From NCBI RefSeq assembly GCF_005887555.1, contig NZ_VCIA01000001.1, positions 992,001 to 1,056,000 on the forward strand: a stretch of 64,000 nt of DNA, written 5' to 3'. The position numbers and the translations under genes were made by a program. The notes beneath the pieces were generated by a model. The model did not search any database. It saw only the letters and a program-made list of their open reading frames with translations, and was not told the origin of the DNA. Position 1 is the stretch's first letter. The number at the start of each line of letters is the position of its first letter. The DNA comes from Lentibacillus cibarius (GTDB taxonomy: Bacteria; Bacillota; Bacilli; Bacillales; Amphibacillaceae). Of this stretch, positions 28,374 through 37,416 are shown piece by piece.

Positions 28374-28529
28374 TTAACGGTCATGTCGCTTATTGCGTTT
28401 GTTATCTAAATTAAGAAACTCTCTGTCCTCTGCAAGCTCCATGTCAGGATCAGGCTTTTGTCTCATAAATCTGTTTTTATTGTTTTGGTTGCCTTTATCC
28501 TTGTTACGATTTTTATTTTTCTCAGACAT
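28374..28529 (-). CDS. Small hydrophilic protein, unknown
   Basis: 51 residues, too short for the usual ORF cut-off, but with a convincing GGAGG ribosome site 9 bases before the ATG. The N-terminal half is almost only Lys, Asn, Arg and Gln (MSEKNKNRNKDKGNQNNKNR). The second half is acidic then basic (DPDMELAEDREFLNLDNKRN). It lacks hydrophobic segments. Very small proteins of this composition in Bacillaceae are often spore-associated (YfhD-like); the resemblance here is only in composition. Confidence 0.65.
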   Translation of the reverse strand: MSEKNKNRNKDKGNQNNKNRFMRQKPDPDMELAEDREFLNLDNKRNKRHDR

Positions 28530-28682
28530 TTCCTCAAGCCTCCTAAACCAGTATTACCCTTATGTTTCCCGCAACCTACATCTTTATGAGCGAAACTACC
28601 GCACCATAGTTCTGCTCTTTCCACGATGTCAGTGATGGCGTTTCAACTGCCTGTACTGATACGTCCAGCCTAAGGTTGCCAC

Positions 28683-29624
28683 TTATAAATATTGCTTCAC
28701 TTCTGCCAGAGTTGGCAATGCCTGCATAGCACCTTTCGTGGAGGCTGTTAATGCACCAGATATGGCTGCAAATTCCGCCATTTGCTTAGCATCCTCTAAC
28801 GTAAGCTTGTCCAGACTTTTCTCAAATTGGCACAAACAATATAGCATGGCTGATACGAAAGCATCGCCGGCACCAGTTGTATCCACTGCGGTTACATTCA
28901 TCGCTGGTACATACGCTGACTTTCCCGCAGCAATGACATAGCTACCTTTTGCCCCAAGCGTAATGACAATGTATGGGATATTATACACAGCGAGTTGTTT
29001 CACCCCTTCTGCAAAGGAATTACTTTCGGTTATAAATGTCAGTTCTTCTTCAGACAGTTTTAAAATGTCAACTTCTTGCAGTATTGATACAATCGCCGTG
29101 CGTGCCTGTTCCTCCGACTCCCAGAGCATCATCCGCAAATTAGGGTCGTAAGAAATAAGCATACCATTCTCTTTTGCCCGTTTGACAGCATGCCTAGTCG
29201 CTTGTCTTGCAGGTTCCTGTATCAAAGAAATAGAACCAATATGCAGGATTTTATGTCTTAGTAAGTCTGTTTCATCAATATCTGATGAAGCAAGAAACCG
29301 GTCAGCACTTGGGTCAATGTAGAAGTCAAAACTGCGATCACCGTCTGCTGTATTGGTTACAAACGTCAACCCTGTCCGATATGCACGGGTGAACGACAGT
29401 TGATTAGTTCGAACTCCAAACGAGGCAAGGGTGTCTTTCATAAATTTTCCAAGTACATCGTCGCCCACTTTTCCTAGAAATGTTGCCTTCTCGCCAAGTC
29501 GTGCCAGACCTGCTGCAACGTTGGCAGGTGCTCCACCTGGACTTCGTTGAAAAGTGGTATTTGTCGAATTGGCTGGAATGAAGTCAACTAAAGCTTCTCC
29601 CAGCATAATGGCGCCCTGTTTCAT
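28683..29624 (-). CDS. scrK: Fructokinase, PfkB family
   Basis: Phosphorylates the fructose released from sucrose 6-phosphate. 313 residues of ribokinase fold: N-terminal GEALVDFIP and SPGGAPANVAAGLARLG, C-terminal DTTGAGDAFVSAML with the catalytic Asp and anion hole. It is divergent from the LacI-type regulator of the sucrose genes, which supports fructose as substrate. A possible promoter on the minus strand is TTGCCT, 17 bases, TAAAGT. No TGGAATCGATTCCA operator was found before it. Confidence 0.9.
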   Translation of the reverse strand: MKQGAIMLGEALVDFIPANSTNTTFQRSPGGAPANVAAGLARLGEKATFLGKVGDDVLGKFMKDTLASFGVRTNQLSFTRAYRTGLTFVTNTADGDRSFDFYIDPSADRFLASSDIDETDLLRHKILHIGSISLIQEPARQATRHAVKRAKENGMLISYDPNLRMMLWESEEQARTAIVSILQEVDILKLSEEELTFITESNSFAEGVKQLAVYNIPYIVITLGAKGSYVIAAGKSAYVPAMNVTAVDTTGAGDAFVSAMLYCLCQFEKSLDKLTLEDAKQMAEFAAISGALTASTKGAMQALPTLAEVKQYL

Positions 29625-29736
29625 CGTTATTGCCTCCCTGTGTTATCATGTGGATATTACTCACTTTATCATTTGCCATCATCCTAGGCAAAGATGATTC
29701 GTCTAGAGACAACTACTTGTAAAGGGGGGAGAACCG

Positions 29737-30723
29737 GTGCATACCATTAAAGAAATCGCAGAAATGGCAAATGTGTCCCGCTCGACCGTTTCCCGCGCAT
29801 TAAATAATTCCGGTTATGTCAGCGAGGAGGCGAGGAAACGAATTAACCAAGTTATCGAAAAAACAGGCTATGTGCCAAGTGAACATGCCAAATCACTTCG
29901 CACAAAGAAAACAAAAGTCATTGGGGTCATTGTCCCAACTATCCATACGGAAACATCCGGGAAAATCGTTGCCGGTATTGACCATGAGTTGGCAAAGCAC
30001 GGATATCAAATTTTACTCGCGACGACCAATCTTAATCGAAAAAAAGAGCTCGAATACCTTGATTTGCTACAAGTTCGTCAAGTTGACGGTATTATTCTGC
30101 TGGGCACGAATACACAGCAACAGCTGGTGGAAAAGCTCAACACACTTTCGGTACCTGTGGTTGTGATTGGTCAAGAACTTGAAGGCATTATAAGCGTTGT
30201 GAATGATGATGAAGGTGCTGCAATGGAGCTGACGTCTTATTTAATCAGTCAAGGTCATACTCGTATCGGATTTATCGGTGTTGACGAAACAGACCGTGCT
30301 GTTGGATATATGCGTAAGCAAGGGTATCTAAAGGCGATGAACCACCATCGGCTTCCCGTCAAATCAGAGTGGATGCAGGAAGCCGTTTTTGACATTGATT
30401 CCGGTCACGACGCCATGCAAAGAATACTACAGCAACCCAATCACCCAAGTGCTGTTTTTGCCGCAACAGATCGATTGGCAGTCGGAGCCATCAGCTTTCT
30501 GAAACGAGCTGATTTTCGCATCCCCACTGATATTGCTGTTGCTGGAATAGGAGCGTCTGAAATCGCAACATACATTGACCCGCCTTTAACAACCGTGGAA
30601 TACCAATATGAACTAGCTGGAGAGCATGCTGCCAGACAAATTCTATCACAAGCAAGCGGTAGTACAGAGGTACATGAAAAAATTGTTCTCGACTATAGAC
30701 TGAGTATCCGTGATAGTGTATGA
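29737..30723 (+). CDS. scrR: LacI-family sucrose operon repressor
   Basis: 328 residues: N-terminal LacI helix-turn-helix TIKEIAEMANVSRSTVSRALNNSGYVS, hinge helix near residue 50 (PSEHAKSLRTKK) and a periplasmic-binding-like sensor domain (about 60-328). It starts at GTG with AAGGGGGG upstream. It lies between fructokinase and the sucrose PTS gene, and palindromes of the kind LacI proteins bind lie downstream, so it probably represses the PTS and hydrolase genes until sucrose or its phosphate is present. Confidence 0.9.
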   Translation: MHTIKEIAEMANVSRSTVSRALNNSGYVSEEARKRINQVIEKTGYVPSEHAKSLRTKKTKVIGVIVPTIHTETSGKIVAGIDHELAKHGYQILLATTNLNRKKELEYLDLLQVRQVDGIILLGTNTQQQLVEKLNTLSVPVVVIGQELEGIISVVNDDEGAAMELTSYLISQGHTRIGFIGVDETDRAVGYMRKQGYLKAMNHHRLPVKSEWMQEAVFDIDSGHDAMQRILQQPNHPSAVFAATDRLAVGAISFLKRADFRIPTDIAVAGIGASEIATYIDPPLTTVEYQYELAGEHAARQILSQASGSTEVHEKIVLDYRLSIRDSV

Positions 30724-30731
30724 TAAATACA

Positions 30732-30745
30732 TGGAATCGATTTCA
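30732..30745 (+). promoter_or_regulatory. LacI-type operator O1
   Basis: TGGAATCGATTTCA, one base off a perfect palindrome, 9 bases after the repressor stop. Confidence 0.7.
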
Positions 30746-30885
30746 CTCACATTCAACAAAAACAATCAGTAAACGAACAAAGTGGCCCGCTATCGTTATC
30801 TGTTGCCAATTACCTATAAGGGAACGATTAGCATAAACTTGCCCATCCCTCGACGAACAAGGTGAAAGATTATTTGGACATGAGG

Positions 30886-30899
30886 TGGGATCGATTCCA
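30886..30899 (+). promoter_or_regulatory. LacI-type operator O2
   Basis: TGGGATCGATTCCA, one mismatch from the perfect palindrome, 80 bases upstream of O3. Confidence 0.7.
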
Positions 30900-30965
30900 G
30901 AGGAGCGCTTGACCGAGATAAGATGCCCCAGCGTTCAATTGCTAGGGTTTCTATTATGTTCATTA

Positions 30966-30979
30966 TGGAATCGATTCCA
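30966..30979 (+). promoter_or_regulatory. LacI-type operator O3
   Basis: TGGAATCGATTCCA, a perfect 14-bp palindrome with central CG, 34 bases before the PTS start codon. Three spaced operators allow repression by DNA looping. Confidence 0.8.
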
Positions 30980-31013
30980 GGGGAATAATAAATCCAAAAA
31001 GGAGTGAATCAGA

Positions 31014-32414
31014 ATGGCTGAAAATAAAAAAATTGCTAAAGAACTCATTGAGGCTATTGGTGGAATAGAGAATATTCAGTCCGTCGCCCATTGCGCCACC
31101 CGGCTTAGGTTTATGGTCATTGACAAAGAACAGATTGACCAAGAAGCAGTGGAAAACGTAAATAAAGTGAAAGGTGCTTTCTTTAATTCCGGCCAATACC
31201 AAGTAATCCTTGGGACAGGAACAGTGAATCAAATTTACAACGAAGTGGACAAATTTGGAGTTAATGCAACCGATAAATCCGAACAATCGAAAGCGGCCGC
31301 GAAGGATAAAAACGCACTGCAGCGTGCGATTCGTACATTGGGCGATGTCTTTGTTCCAATCATCCCGGTTCTTGTAGCTACCGGTCTGTTCATGGGTGTT
31401 CGTGGGCTTGTGATGCAAGAGCAAATTTTAGCATTGTTTGGCATGACTCCCGCTGATATTTCAGATAACTTTCTGTTGTTCACGCGAATTTTAACCGATA
31501 CAGCATTTATATTCTTACCTGCCTTAGTGGCGTGGTCGACATTCCGAGTTTTTGGTGGAACCCCAATTATTGGGCTTGTCCTTGGATTGATGCTTGTTAG
31601 TCCGGAATTGCCGAACGCGTGGAATGTGGCAACCGAAACTGAACCATTGTACTTTTTCGGTTTTATTCCTGTTGTTGGCTACCAAGGGGCTGTATTACCA
31701 GCCTTTTTCACGGGCATTCTTGGAGCCAAACTCGAGCAGTTTATTCGTAAGCGGGTTCCAGAATCACTGGATTTAATTGTTACCCCATTTTTAACATTAC
31801 TGCTTATGATCATTACTGCCTTGTTTGTTATTGGCCCAATTTTTCATACGGTTGAGGAGTATATTTTACAGGGAACGCTTGCTGTTTTGAATGTGCCATT
31901 TGGCATTGCCGGTTTTTTAATCGGCGGATTGAACCAGATTATTGTCATTACTGGTGTGCATCACATCTTTAACTTAATGGAGATTCAGTTACTTGAGAAA
32001 TTTGGAAATAACCCTTATAACGCTATCATCACTTCATCTGTTGCAGCACAAGGTGGGGCAGCGCTTGCGGTTGGTATGAAGACGAAATCAGCCAAATTGA
32101 AAGCACTAGCCCTACCGTCATCCTTTTCCGCGTTTCTTGGCATCACGGAACCAGCTATTTTTGGGGTGAATTTGCGTTATGTTAAACCATTTGTGGCCGG
32201 ACTCATTGGTGGTGGAGTCGGTGGTTTTATCGCATCTATTCTTGGGCTAAAAGGAACTGGCATGGCAATCACGGTTATCCCGGGTACACTTTTATACCTG
32301 AATGGCCAAGTATTGCAGTATATTTTTGTAAACATTGTTGCTATTGTTGTTGCTTTCGTTCTGACATGGCTTTTCGGCTTCTCGGACGGTGATCGTAAGC
32401 AAACAAACACTTAA
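31014..32414 (+). CDS. scrA: PTS sucrose-type transporter EIIBC
   Basis: Imports and phosphorylates sucrose as sucrose 6-phosphate. 466 residues: EIIB domain (about 1-85) with the phosphorylated Cys in HCATRLRF, a linker (about 85-105) and an EIIC membrane domain (about 105-460, around ten helices) with the sugar-site motif GITEPAIFG. There is no EIIA domain, so it must borrow one, usually the glucose-type EIIA. Start ATG with AAAGGAG upstream. Followed by sucrose-6-phosphate hydrolase, which fixes the substrate as sucrose with good probability. Confidence 0.9.
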   Translation: MAENKKIAKELIEAIGGIENIQSVAHCATRLRFMVIDKEQIDQEAVENVNKVKGAFFNSGQYQVILGTGTVNQIYNEVDKFGVNATDKSEQSKAAAKDKNALQRAIRTLGDVFVPIIPVLVATGLFMGVRGLVMQEQILALFGMTPADISDNFLLFTRILTDTAFIFLPALVAWSTFRVFGGTPIIGLVLGLMLVSPELPNAWNVATETEPLYFFGFIPVVGYQGAVLPAFFTGILGAKLEQFIRKRVPESLDLIVTPFLTLLLMIITALFVIGPIFHTVEEYILQGTLAVLNVPFGIAGFLIGGLNQIIVITGVHHIFNLMEIQLLEKFGNNPYNAIITSSVAAQGGAALAVGMKTKSAKLKALALPSSFSAFLGITEPAIFGVNLRYVKPFVAGLIGGGVGGFIASILGLKGTGMAITVIPGTLLYLNGQVLQYIFVNIVAIVVAFVLTWLFGFSDGDRKQTNT

Positions 32415-32450
32415 ACACTGATGAACTAATCTGCCTAAATGAAAAAGGAC

Positions 32451-32496
32451 AAAATCCCTGGTATCCACTGTCAAGTTGACGTCTATCAGGGATTTT
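32451..32496 (+). promoter_or_regulatory. Intercistronic hairpin between scrA and the hydrolase gene
   Basis: AAAATCCCTG (32451-32460) pairs with CAGGGATTTT (32487-32496), and the loop holds a second inverted repeat GTCAAGTTGAC. It sits 20 bases before the hydrolase start. It may attenuate read-through or protect the upstream mRNA. Confidence 0.5.
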
Positions 32497-32515
32497 CAGA
32501 AAGGATGCAACATCA

Positions 32516-33985
32516 ATGAATCAATCAACATCACTAATCACGAAGGCCTGGAACTATATGAAGGACCATCAGGAGCATGTGACGGCTGATCCTTACCGCT
32601 TGCACTACCATCTGATGGCACCGGTCGGTCTGCTCAATGATCCAAATGGGTTCGTTTTTTTTCAAGGCCGGTACCATCTTTTTTTTCAATGGAACCCATT
32701 TGAAACAAACCACGGGAAAAAGTTCTGGGGACATTATATCTCGGACGATTTAATTCACTGGAAACTGACAACACCGGCATTGGCTCCGGACCAATGGTAT
32801 GATAAAGACGGATGCTATTCGGGAAGTGCCATCGTAAATGATGATAAGCTTTATATTTTTTATACCGGTAATGTAAAAAACAAGCATGGTGATCGGGAGT
32901 CTTATCAATGTCTGGCTATATCGAAGGATGGGCATCATTTTTACAAAGAAGGACCTATCATCCATTTGCCGGACGGGTATACTCCTCACTTTCGAGATCC
33001 AAAAGTATTTTATAAAAACAACAGTTGGTACATGGTGGTTGGTGCACAGACACAAAACCTTGAAAGTGCAGTTGTGCTATACGCTTCTAAGGACTTGAGG
33101 CAATGGACCTTTCAAGGAAAACTGGCCGGTTCAGCTGATTTTGGAACGGAAGGGCTTGGCTATATGTGGGAATGCCCGGATTTATTCGAACTGGGAGATT
33201 CTGATATTCTCATCATATCTCCACAAGGGCTAGAACCGAATGGGTATTATTTTAACAATATTTATCAAGCTGGGTATTTATCCGGTTCGGTTGACTATGC
33301 ATCTGTTTCATATGAGCATGGGGAATTCAACGAGTTGGATCGTGGCTTTGATTTTTATGCCCCCCAGACAACTGAAGCATCAGACGGAAGGCGACTCTTA
33401 ATAGCGTGGATGGGAAATGCTGAAGACGGGGAAACACAGCATCCAACCGCTAAATATGACTGGGTGCATGCCCTCACCGTCCCCCGCACCTTGGAATACA
33501 AGGACGGGAAAATACGCCAACACCCTATTGAAGAGCTTACCAAGTTACGAACGAGTGACTGTTCTCATCTCCATGTTACACTTAAGGATGAAGAAAAAAA
33601 GCTTAAGTATCCGTATGACAATACGTTCGAATTACAGTTGAGCATTGAGGAATGGAGTGCCAGTCGCTTTCAAATAATGTTCGGGACAACTACTTTTACC
33701 TATGATGAAACAACACGTACATGCACATTAGAGCGAATGCGCTTTGACCAAAAAGGGATCGAAAAAAGGCACTGTCATTTAAGCGCACTAAGTCATATAC
33801 AAGTGTATAAAGACACCTCATCAGTGGAAGTCTTTCTTAATAAAGGAGAAGAAACATTCTCCGCACGAATATTTGACAAAGCAAATGAAGGGCATATTAC
33901 CTTCCGTACTGAAGGACACATTGCCTTCAAAGCTCACCAATGGAAACTCAAGACTTGTGTTAATTCAGTTGATTTTGCAATATGA
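32516..33985 (+). CDS. scrB: Sucrose-6-phosphate hydrolase, GH32
   Basis: Splits sucrose 6-phosphate into glucose 6-phosphate and fructose. 489 residues: five-bladed propeller with the nucleophile Asp in GLLNDPNGF (about residue 42), transition-state stabiliser in HFRDPKVF and acid/base Glu in MWECPDLF, then a C-terminal beta-sandwich (about 340-489). No signal peptide, in keeping with an intracellular phosphorylated substrate. AAAGG precedes the ATG. Confidence 0.94.
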   Translation: MNQSTSLITKAWNYMKDHQEHVTADPYRLHYHLMAPVGLLNDPNGFVFFQGRYHLFFQWNPFETNHGKKFWGHYISDDLIHWKLTTPALAPDQWYDKDGCYSGSAIVNDDKLYIFYTGNVKNKHGDRESYQCLAISKDGHHFYKEGPIIHLPDGYTPHFRDPKVFYKNNSWYMVVGAQTQNLESAVVLYASKDLRQWTFQGKLAGSADFGTEGLGYMWECPDLFELGDSDILIISPQGLEPNGYYFNNIYQAGYLSGSVDYASVSYEHGEFNELDRGFDFYAPQTTEASDGRRLLIAWMGNAEDGETQHPTAKYDWVHALTVPRTLEYKDGKIRQHPIEELTKLRTSDCSHLHVTLKDEEKKLKYPYDNTFELQLSIEEWSASRFQIMFGTTTFTYDETTRTCTLERMRFDQKGIEKRHCHLSALSHIQVYKDTSSVEVFLNKGEETFSARIFDKANEGHITFRTEGHIAFKAHQWKLKTCVNSVDFAI

Positions 33986-34018
33986 GCCGGAGCCACTTCC
34001 ACGGACAGTCAAAAAACC

Positions 34019-34058
34019 GCCGGCATTCGATATTACAGAGATGCCGGCGTTGTTTTTC
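34019..34058. terminator. Bidirectional terminator after the sucrose operon
   Basis: CGCCGGCAT / ATGCCGGCG stem with TTGTTTTT on one side and AAAAAA on the other. It also serves the small minus-strand gene at 34074. Confidence 0.85.
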
Positions 34059-34073
34059 ATAAACGCATCATTT

Positions 34074-34286
34074 TCACTTGTTGTTTTGCGATTGCTGATT
34101 CTTCCGTCTTACCTCTTCAACATCAGTGTCACTATAGATATTTGTGCCATGACCTCCTGTGGTTCTAGCGATATATTCCTTCGCTTCATTATAAGTCAGC
34201 CCGGAAAGACGGCTTTGTTCCAGCATTTCATCACGACTGGTCTGTGCTGAGCTAAACTTGCCATTGTTCGCATGATTCTCCTTCAT
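34074..34286 (-). CDS. Small protein with a gamma-SASP-like C-terminus
   Basis: 70 residues, hydrophilic, without transmembrane helix or Cys. The C-terminal half (HGTNIYSDTDVEEVRRKNQQ, about 46-65) resembles the repeat of gamma-type small acid-soluble spore proteins (GTEFASETD.QQVR.QN). The N-terminal half (SSAQTSRDEMLEQSRLSG, YNEAKEYIARTTGG) does not. A spore-coat or spore-core protein is a reasonable guess, not more. GGAGGG precedes the ATG by 5 bases. It shares a terminator with the sucrose operon. Confidence 0.7.
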   Translation of the reverse strand: MKENHANNGKFSSAQTSRDEMLEQSRLSGLTYNEAKEYIARTTGGHGTNIYSDTDVEEVRRKNQQSQNNK

Positions 34287-34462
34287 CCAAACCCTCCATT
34301 TCGTTTTCCTTTAGTTTGTTCAAAAAAGCCTTTTTCATGAGGCAGATAGCTGCTGTTTGAAAAGAAAATGATAACATAACTTAGCCAAAACATATGCTGA
34401 AATGGCACACTTTCTTTTTCTGTGCTCAAGGGGTTACAATGTGTGTGGAAAGGAGTACGATG

Positions 34463-35341
34463 ATGACACAATATACACAGTTGCCTGAGGCGATTAGGCA
34501 TTTAATAAAGGAAAACAGACGAAACCATAATCATGAATTAGGTGATCTCATTCGGGATGGTGGGTATGTGCCTCCCCATATGGATCTGCTGATTGATGCA
34601 ATTACTGCCTTAAGTATGGGCAAAAATGTTCTCTTGAAAGGGCCGACTGGTTCCGGGAAAACCCGCTTTGCCGAAACGCTTTCCAACTTATTTAACCAAC
34701 CGATGTTCAACGTCAATTGCTCGGTTGATTTGGATGCGGAAAGTCTAATGGGATTCAAGACACTCGACTATGAAGGTGACAGACAAATCATTGAATTTGT
34801 TCCCGGTCCGGTTACGAATGCGATGAAGCACGGTACTTTTCTATACATCGATGAAATTAACATGGCCAAACCGGAAACACTTCCGCTCATCAACGGTGTG
34901 CTGGATTACCGGCGGACAATTACAAATCCATTCACTGAAGAAATCATTACAGCTAAAGACGGTTTCGGGGTAGTTGCTGCGATCAACGAAGGCTATATTG
35001 GCACGGTACCGCTGAACGAGGCGTTGAAAAATCGCTTCATCGTCATCGACATTCCATATTTGCAAGGCGAACAATTAAAACGATTAATTCAGGATGACAG
35101 CCGGCTACAGGACAACCCTACCATCGATTTGTTTGTTCGGCTTTCCGGTGATCTGATCCAGGCGGTCGCTCAAGGAAAACTGGCAGAAGACGCTGCTTCG
35201 ATTCGTGCATTACTCGATGCATGCGATTTAGCTGCGATGATCCCGCCAAAACGGGCTATCTGCCGCGCCATCGCCGATAAACTTGATGAAGATAGGGAAA
35301 AAGCATTCGTCATCACCATGGCTGAAACATTATTCGGATAG
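34463..35341 (+). CDS. yojN: MoxR/NorQ-type AAA+ ATPase (YojN-like)
   Basis: About 292 residues. Walker A GPTGSGKT, Walker B FLYIDEIN, sensor 1 in AAINEGYIG and an arginine-finger region NEALKNRF mark a MoxR-family ATPase. Such proteins act as chaperones that insert metals or remodel a partner bound through a VWA protein. ATG 34463 has AAGGAG 7 bases upstream; the ATG codon just before it is also possible. The VWA partner follows after 10 bases. The pair equals B. subtilis yojN-yojO and is related to NorQ-NorD, which activate nitric oxide reductase. That is notable beside the nos genes, but the target here is unknown. Confidence 0.85.
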   Translation: MTQYTQLPEAIRHLIKENRRNHNHELGDLIRDGGYVPPHMDLLIDAITALSMGKNVLLKGPTGSGKTRFAETLSNLFNQPMFNVNCSVDLDAESLMGFKTLDYEGDRQIIEFVPGPVTNAMKHGTFLYIDEINMAKPETLPLINGVLDYRRTITNPFTEEIITAKDGFGVVAAINEGYIGTVPLNEALKNRFIVIDIPYLQGEQLKRLIQDDSRLQDNPTIDLFVRLSGDLIQAVAQGKLAEDAASIRALLDACDLAAMIPPKRAICRAIADKLDEDREKAFVITMAETLFG

Positions 35342-35351
35342 GAGAATTCAT

Positions 35352-37268
35352 ATGTATCGTTTCCGTGATACGAACATCGATACCCATTTGTACCTGCAGT
35401 TGCAGGATTTAACCAACGTTTTGTCCGGTATTCCTGACTTAACCTTTGACTACGCTTATGGATCAGCTATTGATATCGAAAATCGCCGGATAACAGCCAG
35501 TGCGAATTGGGGAATCGGCAATAAACAAGTTCAAGTCGCCGGCCTTAAAACGGATATTTTATTGCGGACAGTCGGGACCCTTCATCATGCTGATATTCCT
35601 GTGATGCGGGACTATATGGATGTTGTTTCCGAATCACCATTCCCGAAATTTGCCGGTCAACTATTTACATTATTTGAAGATATCCGCCTTGAAGAAATGG
35701 TCAAAAAAGAACGCCCCGGCACAAAAGAACTATTCGCTATACGTAGAAATTATCTAAAGGCGTTCTTCCATCAGCAGCTGCAAACTAACGTCACACGTGG
35801 CTTTTCCCTGGATGAACTGTACTGCCTTATTTATCTGCTTATCCAATCTGATAAACCTGATCCGTCCTTTCCGGCAGCAAACAAGCGACAGACAGATCAA
35901 CTAGATGTGCTGAAACCACTGCTTTTTCAACTGTTTGACGCACGTAGCACACGTGAAGTCACTCGGATTAGTGAATCGATTGTTTCTCGGCTGCCAGATG
36001 ACGTTACGGACATGATCAATGATTATTTCGTTTTTCCAATTGCTAAACTTGAACGCTTAACTGCCCGAAATGCGTTTGATGAGCTCACTCGTACCGATCC
36101 GTTAGCCAATGATAGTACAGAAGACGATGTCAGCGAGGAAAATAGCGATACGTTTGACGAGCAATTCTCCACATGGCACGAAGAACGGAAGAATACCGGT
36201 CAAGAGCAGAACTTCATGCAATTCGAGCTCGACCAGGGTAGCCGCTCCACCCTGATGGGAGAAGGGGCACGTGAAACCGAAGAAGGTGATCAGGCAATGG
36301 CATCCATTCAAGGATCATCGGGTGAAAGTGAACAAAACGACTACTCTAACATGGAAGCGATGGAAAAACGCCAGAACAGTTCAAACGATGCATCATCTAG
36401 CAGAAACTATAGTAAGGAAAATCAAAATGCGTTCAACGTGATCAAACATGCTGAAAAACCATCTGAAGAAGATCAGCGGTTGTACCGGATGTATGCCGAG
36501 GAAATTGCTCCGTTTCAGCGCCGGCTTTCCAAAACGATTGAGAAAGTACTCGAACATAAACAGACAGCACCTCGTCAGAATCTAATTGCCGGGCGACTTT
36601 CGAAAAACTTACTATCCGCCGTAACTGACGAATATCCTCGGTTGTTTTATAAGAAAAATGAAAAATCAAAAGAGATGGATGCTGCCTTTACCCTAATGGT
36701 GGACTGCTCAGCATCGATGCTGAACAAGATGGAAGAAACCAAAAAAGGGATTGTCTTGTTCCACGAAGTACTTAAGAACCTGAACGTCCCACATTCTATC
36801 ATAGGCTTTTGGGAAGAAGCGACAGCAGTTAAAAATCAGTATCAGCCCAACTACACTCATGTGATCCATTCTTTCAGTGATTCACTTTATCAGGATAACG
36901 GCGCCAAGATTATGCAACTAGAGCCGCAGGAAGACAACCGTGACGGCTTTAGCATTCGCATCGCTAGCGAAGAACTCGAAACCCGCAGTGAGAAGAATCG
37001 GTTTCTGCTTGTCTTTTCCGACGGCCAGCCAGCTGCATCAGACTATACAGAAAATGGTATCGTTGACACGAATCAGGCTGTTTTTGAAACACGCAAAAAA
37101 AACATCGAGGTCATCGGTATGTTTCTGGCGGAAGGTGACATCAGCGAACAAGACGACACCATGATGAAAAACATTTACGGTCACGAACGCATCATGGTCC
37201 CAACCGTCACCCAACTGCCTGAACACTTCTCCCCTCTGCTGAAAAAATTGTTGCTGAAAACCATTTAA
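35352..37268 (+). CDS. yojO: VWA-domain protein, NorD-like (YojO-like)
   Basis: 638 residues. The N-terminal half (about 1-270) is helical. A low-complexity acidic and Ser/Asn-rich linker follows (about 255-370), then a C-terminal von Willebrand A domain (about 430-630) with the MIDAS motif DCSAS, LFSDGQPAASD and a conserved Thr/Asp region. It is the partner of the MoxR ATPase and probably presents it to a client protein. ATG 35352 with AGGAG upstream is chosen over a start inside yojN. A strong terminator follows. Confidence 0.85.
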   Translation: MYRFRDTNIDTHLYLQLQDLTNVLSGIPDLTFDYAYGSAIDIENRRITASANWGIGNKQVQVAGLKTDILLRTVGTLHHADIPVMRDYMDVVSESPFPKFAGQLFTLFEDIRLEEMVKKERPGTKELFAIRRNYLKAFFHQQLQTNVTRGFSLDELYCLIYLLIQSDKPDPSFPAANKRQTDQLDVLKPLLFQLFDARSTREVTRISESIVSRLPDDVTDMINDYFVFPIAKLERLTARNAFDELTRTDPLANDSTEDDVSEENSDTFDEQFSTWHEERKNTGQEQNFMQFELDQGSRSTLMGEGARETEEGDQAMASIQGSSGESEQNDYSNMEAMEKRQNSSNDASSSRNYSKENQNAFNVIKHAEKPSEEDQRLYRMYAEEIAPFQRRLSKTIEKVLEHKQTAPRQNLIAGRLSKNLLSAVTDEYPRLFYKKNEKSKEMDAAFTLMVDCSASMLNKMEETKKGIVLFHEVLKNLNVPHSIIGFWEEATAVKNQYQPNYTHVIHSFSDSLYQDNGAKIMQLEPQEDNRDGFSIRIASEELETRSEKNRFLLVFSDGQPAASDYTENGIVDTNQAVFETRKKNIEVIGMFLAEGDISEQDDTMMKNIYGHERIMVPTVTQLPEHFSPLLKKLLLKTI

Positions 37269-37287
37269 ACCGGGACATGGAATTAGT

Positions 37288-37324
37288 TATGGGGGGAGAC
37301 AAGTTCCATGCCCCCCATTTTTTA
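37288..37324 (+). terminator. Terminator of yojN-yojO
   Basis: ATGGGGGG / CCCCCCAT stem, then TTTTTT. Confidence 0.85.
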
Positions 37325-37416
37325 TAACCACCTATTTTAATAAACTGCTTTCTTCGGCGCGTTCAACTATTTCTATAGTTTCTTAGTAAAATGAAGAGTC
37401 TGCCCCTCCGATTCAC

